Shown here piece after piece: positions 17,354 to 27,948 of a stretch of DNA of 64,000 nt (position 1 is its first letter; each line of letters starts with the position of its first letter). Under the pieces are notes generated by a model. The model saw nothing but the letters and a program-made list of their open reading frames with translations, did no database searches and was not told where the DNA came from. The stretch is taken from assembly GCA_964651335.1 (NCBI GenBank), contig CAZYVT010000014.1:1-64000 (forward strand), in the 5' to 3' direction. The DNA is from 2-02-FULL-66-14 sp964651335 (GTDB lineage: Bacteria > Pseudomonadota > Gammaproteobacteria > Burkholderiales > SG8-39). Position numbers and translations under genes: made by a program.

Positions 17354-17992
17354 TCATTCACGCTGCACGGGAACTCGCCACACGCTCGCCAGCCAGGGCT
17401 GCTGTTCGCGCGGCAGGCCGGACGGGCGGTAATAGTGCACGAGTTCAAAATACCCCGCAGCCGACAGGTAACGGCGCCAGGTGTCCAGGTCATGGTACGC
17501 GCCGTAGCGTCCGCGGTTCCAACCTTCCTCGTTGTGGCCGTGTGGGTTCGAACTGAACAGCACGCCACCCGGTTTCAGGCTCGCATGCAGTTCCAGCAAC
17601 ACGCGCGGCAACTCCTGGCTGGGTACATGAAACAGCGCGGCGTTGGCGAATACGCCGTCGAAATGGCGATCCGGCAGTTCCAGCTTGAGGAAGTCCTGCT
17701 GCCACACTTCGCAGCCGCTGTGCGCGCGCGCCATAGCAGCCAGCCGCGCGGCGCCTTCCAGTCCTACCGCGATATGACCGAGACCGGCAAACGCCTTGAG
17801 GTCGCGCCCGGGCCCGCAGCCGAAGTCGAGGATCGTGAAAGGAGGCTCGCCTTCGATGTGCTGCAACAGCGCCGCGATGTTCTGGCTGACGTCATGGTTG
17901 CGCGTGCCTTCCCAGAAATCCCCGGCACGCTGGTTATAGTGTTCCAGTGTGCGCTCGACGAGCCCTTCGAGATCATGCGAACCCGGTTTCAT
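17354..17992 (-). CDS. Class I SAM-dependent methyltransferase
   Basis: 212 residues. Motif I ILDFGCGPGRDLK at residues 54-66 binds S-adenosylmethionine. Further Rossmann motifs are GVFANAALFHVP and LKPGGVLFSSNPHG. The fold belongs to the Methyltransf_11/25 type used on small molecules; no target can be inferred from sequence alone. The ATG at 17992 lies 11 bases after the ATP-grasp stop, and the next gene begins within or just behind its stop, so it is embedded in an operon. Confidence 0.85.
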   Translation of the reverse strand: MKPGSHDLEGLVERTLEHYNQRAGDFWEGTRNHDVSQNIAALLQHIEGEPPFTILDFGCGPGRDLKAFAGLGHIAVGLEGAARLAAMARAHSGCEVWQQDFLKLELPDRHFDGVFANAALFHVPSQELPRVLLELHASLKPGGVLFSSNPHGHNEEGWNRGRYGAYHDLDTWRRYLSAAGYFELVHYYRPSGLPREQQPWLASVWRVPVQRE

Positions 17993-18003
17993 GTGCGCAG
18001 GAT

Positions 18004-19272
18004 CTATCGATTCCCGGACGCGTGCAATGAAACCTCGGGGCGGAGCTTGAGGTCGAGCCGTTTCTGTGCGCTGCGAAGTGAGGCGACGACATCGGCGGCG
18101 GCTCGTCCGCGCGCAAAGATGAAGCCCAGGTACCCTGTGCCGTCAGGCGGAGGGGCCACAATCTGCCCGCGCTCGACGGTAATCGGAATGCCGGTGATGC
18201 CTCTCACCGCAAGCGCTTCCTTCAGGCCGCCCAGACCGTCGTAAATGCCGCGCGCGGGGATCGGGATCATCATCACACCGCAGGCCGCGCGATGGCGCGG
18301 CGCGGGCAACGCGCGGCCGAGCGCATGGCGCAGGATCAATTCCTCCAGCGTCATGCCGAGCGCGTGCGTGAGCACCGCCCCGCATAGGCCCCCGATCGAG
18401 CGCGGCGCGATTTCAAGCAGCCAGATCCCGCGGGCGTTGATGCGAAACTCGGCATGCACCGGCCCGTTCGCAAGGCCGGCATGACCGCACGCTTGCGCGA
18501 CTTCGCGTGCCGCGGCGCGCTGCACGCGGGGCGACAGATGCGACGGCGTGGCATAGATCGTTTCCTCGAAATACGGGCCGTCGAGCGGATCGGGCTTGTC
18601 GAACAGCGCGAGCACTCGCAGCCTGCCATTCACCAGCAGGCCTTCGAGCGCGTACTCGCGGCCGGGGATGAATGCCTCGATCACCAGTCCGAGTTGCGCG
18701 GCGTTGCGATCGCCCCTTTTTTGAATGCGCCGCACTTGCGCTACAGCGCGGATCAACTCGAGGCGGCTGTCGGCGCGAATCACGCCGCGGCTCGCCGCGA
18801 GGCGGCGCGCCTTGATCACGGCGGGAAGCGGCACCGCGCGCAGGGCGGCCGGGTCGGCGTCTGAGCGCAGTCGCCGGAACCACGGGCAGTTCATGCGGTG
18901 ACGCTTCAGCAGCGATCGGAAAGCGAGCTTGTCGCGCAGCAGGCGCACGCTGCGCACCGGATTGCCCGGCAAATTCAGCCTGCGACTGAGCAGCGCGGCG
19001 AGCTCGACACCATGATCGTCCACCGCGAGCACCGCGTCGGGCTTGCGCGCGAGGTGACGCAATGCGAGGGCGCGCGCGCGCTGCGGCTGATCGAACGGAA
19101 GTGCCAGCAGCGGATGCAGCTCCCACTGCGGCGCGAGGCGATGGCAATAGTCGGCGGCGGCGATGATTTCGACGCCGAGCCTCCTGGCCGCAGCGCGGAA
19201 GGCGTCGTTGCGATACGAGGCGGCGGGCAGCAGCAGCAGTACTTGTTGCGTTGGCGCGGGCAGCGAAACCAT
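18004..19272 (-). CDS. ATP-grasp domain ligase
   Basis: 422 residues from the ATG at 19272 (MVSLPAPTQQVLLLLPA), 13 bases after the radical SAM stop. The N-terminal region is a pre-ATP-grasp fold. ATP-grasp features follow: RDKLAFRSLLKRH, a lysine-containing strand PLPAVIKARRLAASRGV, VIEAFIPGREYALEGLL, and the metal-binding end VHAEFRINARGIWLLEIAPRSIGG. A C-terminal extension (GVMMIPIPARGIYDGLGG) resembles that of L-amino-acid ligases. The reaction should be ATP-driven joining of a carboxylate to an amine or similar nucleophile via acyl phosphate. Substrates are unknown. Co-location with radical SAM, methyltransferase and oxygenase genes suggests assembly and tailoring of a small molecule or peptide. 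Confidence 0.82.
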   Translation of the reverse strand: MVSLPAPTQQVLLLLPAASYRNDAFRAAARRLGVEIIAAADYCHRLAPQWELHPLLALPFDQPQRARALALRHLARKPDAVLAVDDHGVELAALLSRRLNLPGNPVRSVRLLRDKLAFRSLLKRHRMNCPWFRRLRSDADPAALRAVPLPAVIKARRLAASRGVIRADSRLELIRAVAQVRRIQKRGDRNAAQLGLVIEAFIPGREYALEGLLVNGRLRVLALFDKPDPLDGPYFEETIYATPSHLSPRVQRAAAREVAQACGHAGLANGPVHAEFRINARGIWLLEIAPRSIGGLCGAVLTHALGMTLEELILRHALGRALPAPRHRAACGVMMIPIPARGIYDGLGGLKEALAVRGITGIPITVERGQIVAPPPDGTGYLGFIFARGRAAADVVASLRSAQKRLDLKLRPEVSLHASGNR

Positions 19273-19285
19273 GTCTGGGCGGCGC

Positions 19286-20722
19286 TCAGAAAGCCGCCAG
19301 CTGCTGATGGGTCGGCTCAGCGCAGCAAAACCACGGCTCGGACAGCCGCGGAATCGCCCGGTTCGCGCCGTTGAGGGCCGGCGGCGTCGCGGTTTGGCCG
19401 AGCGCCGCGTGCGCCATGCGCCAGATCGCGGCGAAGACCTCGCGCCGCGGCAGCGCCTGCGTTTCGGCGTGCCCGACAAAATCCTGCAGCGCCTGCTGCA
19501 GCCGGTCAACGCGCGGGTCTCGGTGCCACCACGGATAGCCGAGGATTTCTGCGTCGAACGGCTGGAGCAGATTGCGAAACCCCGGCAACTCGAGCAGCTC
19601 CGACCCCTCGGGCACCAGCAACCGGATCGTGAGCTGCACCGGCGGCACGTTTTCGATCAGGTCGAGCCTGGCCAGGGTTTCGAGCAGCGCACCGTAGCCT
19701 TCGAGCGTAGTCCACGGCGTGAAGGCGACGAAAGTCGCGGCGAACGCGATGTCTGCCGCGCGCAGCAGCGCCACCGCGCGCTCGAAATCGGCGCAGGTGT
19801 GATTTTTGGCGAGAATTTCCAGGATGCGGTCATCCACGGTTTCCGCCGCGGAGGTGATGAAAAGACAGCCGCTGCGTTTGAACTCCGGCAGCAACGCCGC
19901 ATGATCGATCAGGTGCTGGATCTTGATCGTCGCGTCCCAGGTGAGCGCCGGAAATTCGGCGTGCAGCGCGCGCACGATCCTGAGCGCGTGCGTCGGGCCG
20001 TTGAGAAAATCCGGATCGCCGAACGCGATGTGCTGCGCGCCCTGCGCGACCTGCTGGCGTATGTCGGCGAGCACGATTTCGGCGGGCACGGCGCGAAAGC
20101 GCCCCTGATACACCGGCACGACCGGGCAATGGCGGCACCAGTGCTTGCAGCCACGGCTCGCTTCGGCAAATCCGACCGTCCTTTCGCTGCCGTCCGGAAG
20201 CACGAGCCGGGCGTAGCGCGCGAGCGGCGGCAGATTCGCGCGCTGCGGAACCGCGAAATCGACCTTGCCGCGGTGGATCACTGCTGCCGCGGGGACAGCG
20301 CCGGCCGCGCCATCGCGCGCGCGCCGTGCGGCGGCGACCAATGCCGGCTCGAATTCGCCGCCGATGACGTCGGTCACGCCGCGTGCGTGCAGCAGCGCGG
20401 CGTTCATCGGTGCGTAGAGCCCGTAGGCGCAAAGTCGCGCTCCCGGTGCGAGCGTGCGGATGCGGGGCAGCGCCTCGAGCGCGATTCGCGTCGCCGTGTG
20501 CATGCCGAGATAGAGCGCAACGAGCGCCGCGTCGCGCCACTCGATGCTGTCGAGCTTCTGCAGCGACAGGTCGAGGCAGCTCACGCTGAACCCCGCGTGC
20601 TCGAGCAGCGCCGCCGGCTCCGCGAGGGCGAACGGCTGGCGACCGAGGTCATAGGGGTTGATCAGGATGACCCTGGCGGCGGCAACGCGAGAATGATCAC
20701 CGTGAAGACTTGCGCCATCCAT
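19286..20722 (-). CDS. Radical SAM protein with CCAEP C-terminal tail
   Basis: 478 residues from the ATG at 20722, 8 bases after the DUF971 stop. Residues ~10-130 look like a B12-binding-type Rossmann domain (ARVILINPYDLGRQP ... DVIGGEFEPAL). The radical SAM cysteines are Cys192, Cys196 and Cys199 in SRGCKHWCRHCP, and IAFGDPDFLNGP is the usual next strand. The extreme C-terminus reads WFCCAEP before eleven more residues (CC at 466-467). This matches my recollection of the CUAEP/CCAEP-tail radical SAM (seleno)protein family, in which some members have selenocysteine at the first position. Here both codons are TGC, so it is the cysteine form. The reaction is unknown; a peptide or metabolite maturation role is inferred only. 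Confidence 0.85.
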   Translation of the reverse strand: MDGASLHGDHSRVAAARVILINPYDLGRQPFALAEPAALLEHAGFSVSCLDLSLQKLDSIEWRDAALVALYLGMHTATRIALEALPRIRTLAPGARLCAYGLYAPMNAALLHARGVTDVIGGEFEPALVAAARRARDGAAGAVPAAAVIHRGKVDFAVPQRANLPPLARYARLVLPDGSERTVGFAEASRGCKHWCRHCPVVPVYQGRFRAVPAEIVLADIRQQVAQGAQHIAFGDPDFLNGPTHALRIVRALHAEFPALTWDATIKIQHLIDHAALLPEFKRSGCLFITSAAETVDDRILEILAKNHTCADFERAVALLRAADIAFAATFVAFTPWTTLEGYGALLETLARLDLIENVPPVQLTIRLLVPEGSELLELPGFRNLLQPFDAEILGYPWWHRDPRVDRLQQALQDFVGHAETQALPRREVFAAIWRMAHAALGQTATPPALNGANRAIPRLSEPWFCCAEPTHQQLAAF

Positions 20723-20730
20723 GACAGGCT

Positions 20731-21138
20731 CTACTTGGTCTTCGGCCGCGCCTCGAAGCCCGGCTGCGGCTCGCGGCTGGCGCCGGCTTCCTCCAGCCGC
20801 TTCAGGTAGCGGCGCCACATCTCGTCCTGGTGCAGGCCGTACTCGTAGAGCAGGTCCCACGAATAGATGCCGGTGTCGTGACCGTCGGAGAAGCACGGCT
20901 GGATGGCGTAAGTGCCGATCGGCTCGATGGCGGTGATGTCGACGTTTTGCTTGCCGGGCTGGAGCACTTCCTGCCCCGGCCCGTGGCCGCGCACCTCCGC
21001 GGAGGGCGAATAAACGCGCAGGAATTCGCACGGCAGCCTGAACGTCTTGCCGTCGGTAAACGAGATCTCCAGCACGCGCGATTTCTGGTGCAGCTTGATT
21101 TCTGTCGGTGCCGGCGTGCCCTTGTCGTGTTCAGTCAT
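20731..21138 (-). CDS. DUF971 domain protein
   Basis: 135 residues. The pattern EIKLHQKSRVLEISFTDG, LPCEFLRVYSPSAEVRGHG, VDITAIEPIGTYAIQPCFSDGHDTGIYSWDLL is typical of DUF971, the fold shared with the N-terminal region of gamma-butyrobetaine hydroxylase. These small proteins occur alone or fused to Fe-S cluster carriers; function unclear. It is the first gene of the minus-strand cluster, 8 bases before the radical SAM start and divergent from yggX. DUF971 genes are also common housekeeping neighbours, so membership of the pathway is not certain. Confidence 0.85.
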   Translation of the reverse strand: MTEHDKGTPAPTEIKLHQKSRVLEISFTDGKTFRLPCEFLRVYSPSAEVRGHGPGQEVLQPGKQNVDITAIEPIGTYAIQPCFSDGHDTGIYSWDLLYEYGLHQDEMWRRYLKRLEEAGASREPQPGFEARPKTK

Positions 21139-21302
21139 CCCGGTTTTCCCTTGCCATCATCGCAGGAGCATCATAAGCGAGTTGCCAGTCGAGAATAACT
21201 CTGCCACGTTCAGGGTCTTACAGACTTCGCTGCGGCTGACGCGTTGGTACAATGAAGAAACGGGCTGTCGCGTCGGCGACGGTCGTCCTGTGGAGTTTGT
21301 TC

Positions 21303-21584
21303 ATGGCGCGCATGGTCAACTGCATCAAGCTCGGGCGGGAGGCGGACGGGCTCGATTTCCCGCCCTATCCGGGCGAGCTCGGCAAGCGCATCTTCGAGAG
21401 CGTGTCGAGAGAAGCATGGAAGCAGTGGCTCGAGCACCAGAAGATGCTGGTGAACGAGGGCCAGATGAACCTCGCCGACAAGAAGGCGCGTGATTACCTC
21501 GCGCAGCAGATGGAAAAATATTTCTTCAGCGGCGGCGTGGATGTGGCCGCCGGCTATATCCCGCCGGGACAGAAACAGAAGTAG
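21303..21584 (+). CDS. yggX: Fe(2+)-trafficking / oxidative damage protection protein YggX
   Basis: 93 residues from the ATG at 21303 (MARMVNCIKLGREADGLDFP). Conserved YggX features are PPYPGELGKRIFE, SREAWKQWLEHQKMLVNE, LNLADKKAR-like helix and the MEKYFF end. It helps protect Fe-S proteins from oxidative damage and may handle iron in the cytoplasm. An ATG at 21252 would add 17 residues absent from the family. Confidence 0.95.
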   Translation: MARMVNCIKLGREADGLDFPPYPGELGKRIFESVSREAWKQWLEHQKMLVNEGQMNLADKKARDYLAQQMEKYFFSGGVDVAAGYIPPGQKQK

Positions 21585-21679
21585 AGCGCAGACTCGCGGG
21601 GGAGAGCATTCCGCCGCGGACTGCGTCGACCGCCTCATAGACACCAGCCTTGGCGGTCCGTTCTCACAGGATTCCCACC

Positions 21680-23527
21680 GTGCGTCTTCGTCTTGCCCTG
21701 TTGCTCGCGACCGCGGCCTGGATCCTGCCGGCGCCGGCCGAATCGCCGGCCGACCGCTGGAACCTGGCCGATCTCTATTCTTCCGTAGCGGCATGGAACG
21801 CCGATGCCGCCCGGCTGGATGCGCAAATGGCGGAATTCGGGGGCTGCAAAGGTCGTCTTGGCGAGGCTGCCGCGCGCTTCAAGCAATGCCTCGATTTGCA
21901 GGCGGAGATGACGAAGCGTTTCTTGCGCATGGCAGTGTATGCAGGGGAGCGACTGGCGGAGGACACCGGCTCCGCCGCGCAGCTCGAGCTGGATCAGAGA
22001 GCCGATGTCCTCGGCAACCGGCTCAGGGAAGCCGCCGCATTCGTCAATCCGGAGATCCTGCGCGTGGGCAGGGAGCGCGTCGCCCTCTTTCTGGGGCAGG
22101 ACCCGTCGCTTGCGATCTACCGATACCCGCTCGAGCAAATTCTGCGGTCCGCGCCGCATACGCTGAACGACGAGGGTGAGGCGCTGGTTGCCGCGTTCGG
22201 CCTGATGAACGATGCCGGCGGATCGACCTATTCCATCCTGACCAATGCCGACATCCCGTGGCCCACGCTCAAGCTGTCGACCGGCGAGGAGGTGAGGCTC
22301 GATGCCTCGGCGTACACGAAGTACCGGGAGGCCGCGAACCGCGACGACCGCAAGCGCGTGATGGACGCCTTTTTCGGCACCTTCAAGACCTATGAGCGGA
22401 CCATCGGCGTCACGTTCTACTCGCAATTGAAACAGGACGCCGTCTACAGCAGGGTGCGAAAGTATCCGGACTCGATCACGCGTGCGCTCGACAGGAACCG
22501 GTTGCCCGTCGCCGTCTTCGACACGCTGATCGCGCAGACCAACGCCAACCTGCCCACCCTGCATCGCTACTTCCGGCTGCGCGCGAGACTGCTGGGTGTC
22601 GACCAGATGCGCTACTACGACATTTACCCGCCGCTGGTCCATGGCAACTTCGGATTTCCACTCCCGCTCGGCAGGCAGCTGGTGCTCGAGGCGGCTGCGC
22701 CATTGGGTCAGGACTATGTCGCCGCGCTGCGGGCCGGCCTCGACAATCGCTGGATGGATTCCTATCCGCGCCCGCGCAAGCAGTCGGGGGCGCACGTGGC
22801 CGGAGCCGCCTACGACGTGCATCCTTACGTCCTGATGAACTACAACGACGACTACGAATCGGTGACCACGCTGGCGCACGAGTGGGGCCACGCCATGCAC
22901 TCGTACCTCGCCAATCGCGCCCAGCCGTTCGTGACCGCCGGCTACGCGACGTTCATTGCCGAGATCGCCTCGACGTTCAACGAAGCGCTGCTGCTCGACC
23001 GCATGCTGAAGACCGCGCAGGGCGACAGCGATCGCCTGTTCTACCTCGGAAACGCGCTTGAACAGTTGCGAGGAACCTTCTTCAGGCAGGCGATGTTCGC
23101 CGAGTTCGAGCGTAGCGTGCATGCGCAGGTGGATCGCGGCGAGGTGCTGTCCGGCGAGGCGCTGAGCAAGACCTATTGCGACATTCTGAAGCGTTACCAC
23201 GGCGTGGCCGCGGGCGTGGTGGCGATCGACGACCGGTATTGCGTCGAATGGGCCTACATTCCCCATTTCTACGACGGGTTTTACGTCTACCAGTACGCCA
23301 CTTCGATCGCTGCAAGCGCGCTGCTTGCTCAGAGAGTCAATAACGGCGAACCGGGAGCGCTCCAGCGCTATCTCGACCTGCTGCGCGCCGGGGGTTCGGA
23401 CGATCCGTACGATCTTGTCAGGAAAGCCGGCGTGGACCTTGCGACACCGGCGCCGTATCAGGCGCTGGTGGCGCGAATGAATGCGATCATGGACGAGATC
23501 GAGGCGATTCTGGCGCAGCGGAAGTGA
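21680..23527 (+). CDS. pepF: Oligoendopeptidase F-type M3 metallopeptidase, exported
   Basis: 615 residues from the GTG at 21680, which has AGGA 8 bases upstream; a TTG at 21650 would only add residues ahead of the signal peptide. The start RLRLALLLATAAWILPAPAES is a clear Sec signal, so the enzyme should be periplasmic, which is unusual for the cytoplasmic PepF of Gram-positives. The M3 zinc motif is HEWGH (His400, Glu401, His404), followed by TFIAEIASTFNEALL supplying the third ligand. The substrate YYDIYPPLV and AYDVHPYVLMNYN segments match the family. It cleaves short oligopeptides. Confidence 0.92.
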   Translation: MRLRLALLLATAAWILPAPAESPADRWNLADLYSSVAAWNADAARLDAQMAEFGGCKGRLGEAAARFKQCLDLQAEMTKRFLRMAVYAGERLAEDTGSAAQLELDQRADVLGNRLREAAAFVNPEILRVGRERVALFLGQDPSLAIYRYPLEQILRSAPHTLNDEGEALVAAFGLMNDAGGSTYSILTNADIPWPTLKLSTGEEVRLDASAYTKYREAANRDDRKRVMDAFFGTFKTYERTIGVTFYSQLKQDAVYSRVRKYPDSITRALDRNRLPVAVFDTLIAQTNANLPTLHRYFRLRARLLGVDQMRYYDIYPPLVHGNFGFPLPLGRQLVLEAAAPLGQDYVAALRAGLDNRWMDSYPRPRKQSGAHVAGAAYDVHPYVLMNYNDDYESVTTLAHEWGHAMHSYLANRAQPFVTAGYATFIAEIASTFNEALLLDRMLKTAQGDSDRLFYLGNALEQLRGTFFRQAMFAEFERSVHAQVDRGEVLSGEALSKTYCDILKRYHGVAAGVVAIDDRYCVEWAYIPHFYDGFYVYQYATSIAASALLAQRVNNGEPGALQRYLDLLRAGGSDDPYDLVRKAGVDLATPAPYQALVARMNAIMDEIEAILAQRK

Positions 23528-23650
23528 AGCAAGCGAGGCGCCCGTTGACAGCCCCTGCCAGCGGGCCTCAAGCTCACTTTCCGCTGTTGCTCCCGAGCAG
23601 GGTCCCAGTCCGAAGATGATGTACTGCCTACAGAGCGTGATTCCCGCCCC

Positions 23651-24928
23651 GTGACCAGGCGCCTGGGCAAATTCGAGCTCATAAAAGTGCTTGGCAAGGG
23701 CGCCTCCGGCACGGTCTATCTCGCGCTCGACACGTTCACCGGACAGGAAGTCGCGCTCAAGGTGCTCGACCCGGAAGTAGTCGCCGCGCCGCAATTCGAC
23801 AGGACCCACACCCAGCAGTTCATGAACGAGGCCTCGCTCGCCGGGCGGATCTCGCACCCGCACATCGCGTCGATACTGGAAGCTGCGGTGGACGAGCAGA
23901 CGGGCGGCTACATCGCGATCGAGTACGTGTCGGGCGGCGATCTTTCCCAGTTCGCCACGCCCGAGCGCCTGCTCGGCGTGGAGGACGCGATCGAGGTCGC
24001 GTTCAAGTGCTGCGGGGCGCTCGACTACGCCTTCCGCCAGGGGATCGTGCATCGCGACATCAAGCCGGCGAACATCATGGTCTCGAGCGGCACCAACATC
24101 AAGGTGGCCGATTTCGGCGCCGCATGCCTGCACAAGGCACAGGACGCGGAAGGTGCCATCATCGGCTCCCCGTTCTACATGTCGCCCGAGCAGATCACGC
24201 GCCAGCCCCTGGGGTATCACAGCGACATGTTTGCGCTGGGGGTGGTGCTCTACGAGCTCTTCACCGGCAGTCGGCCCTTCTCCGGGCAGAGCGTGCTCGA
24301 GCTTTTCGATGCGATCCAGAACAGGACCCCGGTTGCGCCGAGCGCGCTGCGGCCCGGGATCAGCATGGACGTGGACCGCATCCTGTTTCAAATGCTCGGA
24401 AAGTCGCCCGGCGAGCGCTACCCGACGTGGGCCGACCTGGCGCTCGACCTGGCCGATGTCGGGCGGCTGAGCGTGTACCAGAAGGCGATTCCCGATCGAG
24501 AGAAATACGTCGCCCTGCGGAAAAACGCGATTCTCGAGCGCCTGGACGATGCGGAAATCTGGGAGATGGTTCTCGCGGGCCGCTGGATCCGCGTGCCTGC
24601 GCAGACGGTGATCGTGCGCGAGGATGAGCCGGGGGCCAGCCTTTTCTTTCTGGGCAGCGGCAACGTCAAGGTGACCAAGCAGGGTCGGTTGCTGAACGTC
24701 TTGCAGACGGGGGAGTACTTCGGCGAGATGGCCTATATCAAGGCAGGAGCGATCCCCCGCCAGGCGACGGCCGAGTCGATCACGGATGTGCTGCTTGCGG
24801 AGTTCGAGGCTGCCGCTCTTCAGAAGGTCAGCACGAACTGCCAGTTGCAGCTGACATCCGCCCTGCTGCATTCCCTGGTCGAGCGTCTCGCGCTCACCAA
24901 CGAGCGCTTTACCCGGGCGGTGACCTGA
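23651..24928 (+). CDS. Ser/Thr protein kinase fused to a cyclic-nucleotide-binding domain
   Basis: 425 residues, GTG start. The N-terminal kinase domain is complete: glycine loop GKGASGTV (15-22), Lys37 in VALKVL, catalytic HRDIKPAN (134-141), DFG (154-156) and SPFYMSPEQI as the P+1/APE region. After a ~40-residue linker the C-terminal ~115 residues form a cNMP-binding-type beta-roll (VIVREDEPGASLFFLGSGNVKV, GEYFGEMAYI). No transmembrane segment is seen, so it is predicted soluble. The architecture suggests ligand-controlled phosphorylation, loosely like a one-chain analogue of eukaryotic cyclic-nucleotide-dependent kinases. The phosphate-cassette Arg appears to be replaced, so the ligand may not be cAMP. 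Confidence 0.88.
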   Translation: MTRRLGKFELIKVLGKGASGTVYLALDTFTGQEVALKVLDPEVVAAPQFDRTHTQQFMNEASLAGRISHPHIASILEAAVDEQTGGYIAIEYVSGGDLSQFATPERLLGVEDAIEVAFKCCGALDYAFRQGIVHRDIKPANIMVSSGTNIKVADFGAACLHKAQDAEGAIIGSPFYMSPEQITRQPLGYHSDMFALGVVLYELFTGSRPFSGQSVLELFDAIQNRTPVAPSALRPGISMDVDRILFQMLGKSPGERYPTWADLALDLADVGRLSVYQKAIPDREKYVALRKNAILERLDDAEIWEMVLAGRWIRVPAQTVIVREDEPGASLFFLGSGNVKVTKQGRLLNVLQTGEYFGEMAYIKAGAIPRQATAESITDVLLAEFEAAALQKVSTNCQLQLTSALLHSLVERLALTNERFTRAVT

Positions 24929-24940
24929 CATGCTGATCGT

Positions 24941-25147
24941 TCAGGCCTGACCTCTTTCCTGATCTACGCAATTCGCGGGAGAAGGCCGCATTCTTGATCG
25001 GCGCCAGATCCAAAGCAGCGGCAGGACGAGGAATGACCCCGGCAGCATCAGCGCGATGCAAACGGCATAAGTACGTACCTTCGGGGTCCACCAGGCACCC
25101 AGCGGACGTGTGCCGGGCGTGAATGAAATGGCTCGTGGGCCGTACAT
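24941..25147 (-). CDS. Small single-span membrane protein
   Basis: 68 residues from the ATG at 25147, chosen because AGGAG lies 7 bases upstream; longer starts at 25210 lack a ribosome site. One hydrophobic segment (VCIALMLPGSFLVLPLLWIW) is followed by an Arg-rich RRSRMRP stretch, giving an N-out or hairpin-less single-span protein with a cytoplasmic basic tail. No family recognised. It is convergent with the kinase gene, ending 12 bases after the kinase stop on the opposite strand. Confidence 0.55.
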   Translation of the reverse strand: MYGPRAISFTPGTRPLGAWWTPKVRTYAVCIALMLPGSFLVLPLLWIWRRSRMRPSPANCVDQERGQA

Positions 25148-25285
25148 ATCCAGCTCCTGTGGTGGATCGCATCCCGGGTCGGGCAGGCCCATGATCCACT
25201 TCAGACACACACAGACCGCGCAAGGATAGGTTACGGATGACTTACGGAGACCCTATTCCCGGGGTCCGAACGAACCCCGTCAAGA

Positions 25286-27160
<1,875 letters not shown>

Positions 27161-27294
27161 GAACGGCGTCGGAATGCAGAAAAGCGCGCAAGTATTGTAC
27201 AGAGTGGTCGCGATGACCGGTTTTTCTTGCGCCGGGCGGCTCGTTCCGGCGCACCTGGCCCCTTCCAGGCGGGTCGCTCGCATAGAATCGGCGC

Positions 27295-27936
27295 ATGCAG
27301 GGCTTTGCCTCGGCGAATGAATATCTGCGGTTCACGGTCACGCTGACCGCAGTCGTCGACCCGTTCCTTGCGGTGCCGTTCTTCCTCGCCTTTGCGCGCA
27401 CCCGCGGAGACGCCGAGCGCCAGGCGCTCGCCCGCGTCGTGGCGCTAAGCGTTTTCGCGGTCCTCGCGGTCGCGACGTTGATCGGCGAAGCATTGCTTGA
27501 GCTGATCGGGGCGAGCCTTCCCGCGTTCCGCGTCGGCGGCGGCCTGGTGCTGCTGCTGATGGCGCTCGCGATGCTCAACGCCCAGGCAGGGGGCGTGCGC
27601 CAGTCCCAGGCGGAGGCGCGCGAGCTACAGAGCGGCGAGGTGTCCGGGGTGGTGCCGCTCGCGATCCCGTTGCTCGCGGGCCCCGGCGCCATCAGCACCT
27701 CGATCATCGCCGCGGAAAAGGGCGGATTTGCGCATCAGCTGGCGATTGTGGCGTGCATTGCCGTCGTGTGCCTGGTGGCCTGGGCGACGCTGCGCCGCGC
27801 CCACGCAATCGAGGCGCGGCTCGGCACGACAGGCCTCAACATAGCAACCCGGATTCTGGGCCTGCTGCTCGCCGCGATGGCGGTGCAGACGATGGCGGAA
27901 GGCCTGAAGACGCTCTTTCCCGGTCTGGCGGGTTGA
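27295..27936 (+). CDS. MarC/UPF0056 family membrane protein
   Basis: 213 residues with six predicted membrane segments. The MarC signatures are FTVTLTAVVDPFLAVPFFLA at the start, VGGGLVLLLMALAML in the middle, VPLAIPLLAGPGAIST, and RILGLLLAAMAVQTMAEGL at the end. Inner-membrane protein of uncertain function; the old link to antibiotic resistance is not supported for the family. The start is 134 bases from the divergent bipA start, and the potassium channel gene begins 12 bases after its stop. Confidence 0.92.
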   Translation: MQGFASANEYLRFTVTLTAVVDPFLAVPFFLAFARTRGDAERQALARVVALSVFAVLAVATLIGEALLELIGASLPAFRVGGGLVLLLMALAMLNAQAGGVRQSQAEARELQSGEVSGVVPLAIPLLAGPGAISTSIIAAEKGGFAHQLAIVACIAVVCLVAWATLRRAHAIEARLGTTGLNIATRILGLLLAAMAVQTMAEGLKTLFPGLAG

Positions 27937-27948
27937 GCGGGTGCGGCC

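Noticed and set aside
19286..20722. Selenocysteine in the radical SAM protein
   Set aside because: Both codons of the CC pair are TGC and no in-frame TGA or SECIS is needed.
21635..24931. 1098-codon open frame on the minus strand across yggX-pepF-kinase
   Set aside because: It is antisense to two well-supported genes, has an Arg/His-rich composition typical of high-GC shadow frames, and has no domain signatures.
25260..25279. CGGGGT/ACCCCG hairpin behind bipA as terminator
   Set aside because: Only a 6-bp stem and no T-run in the direction of bipA transcription.
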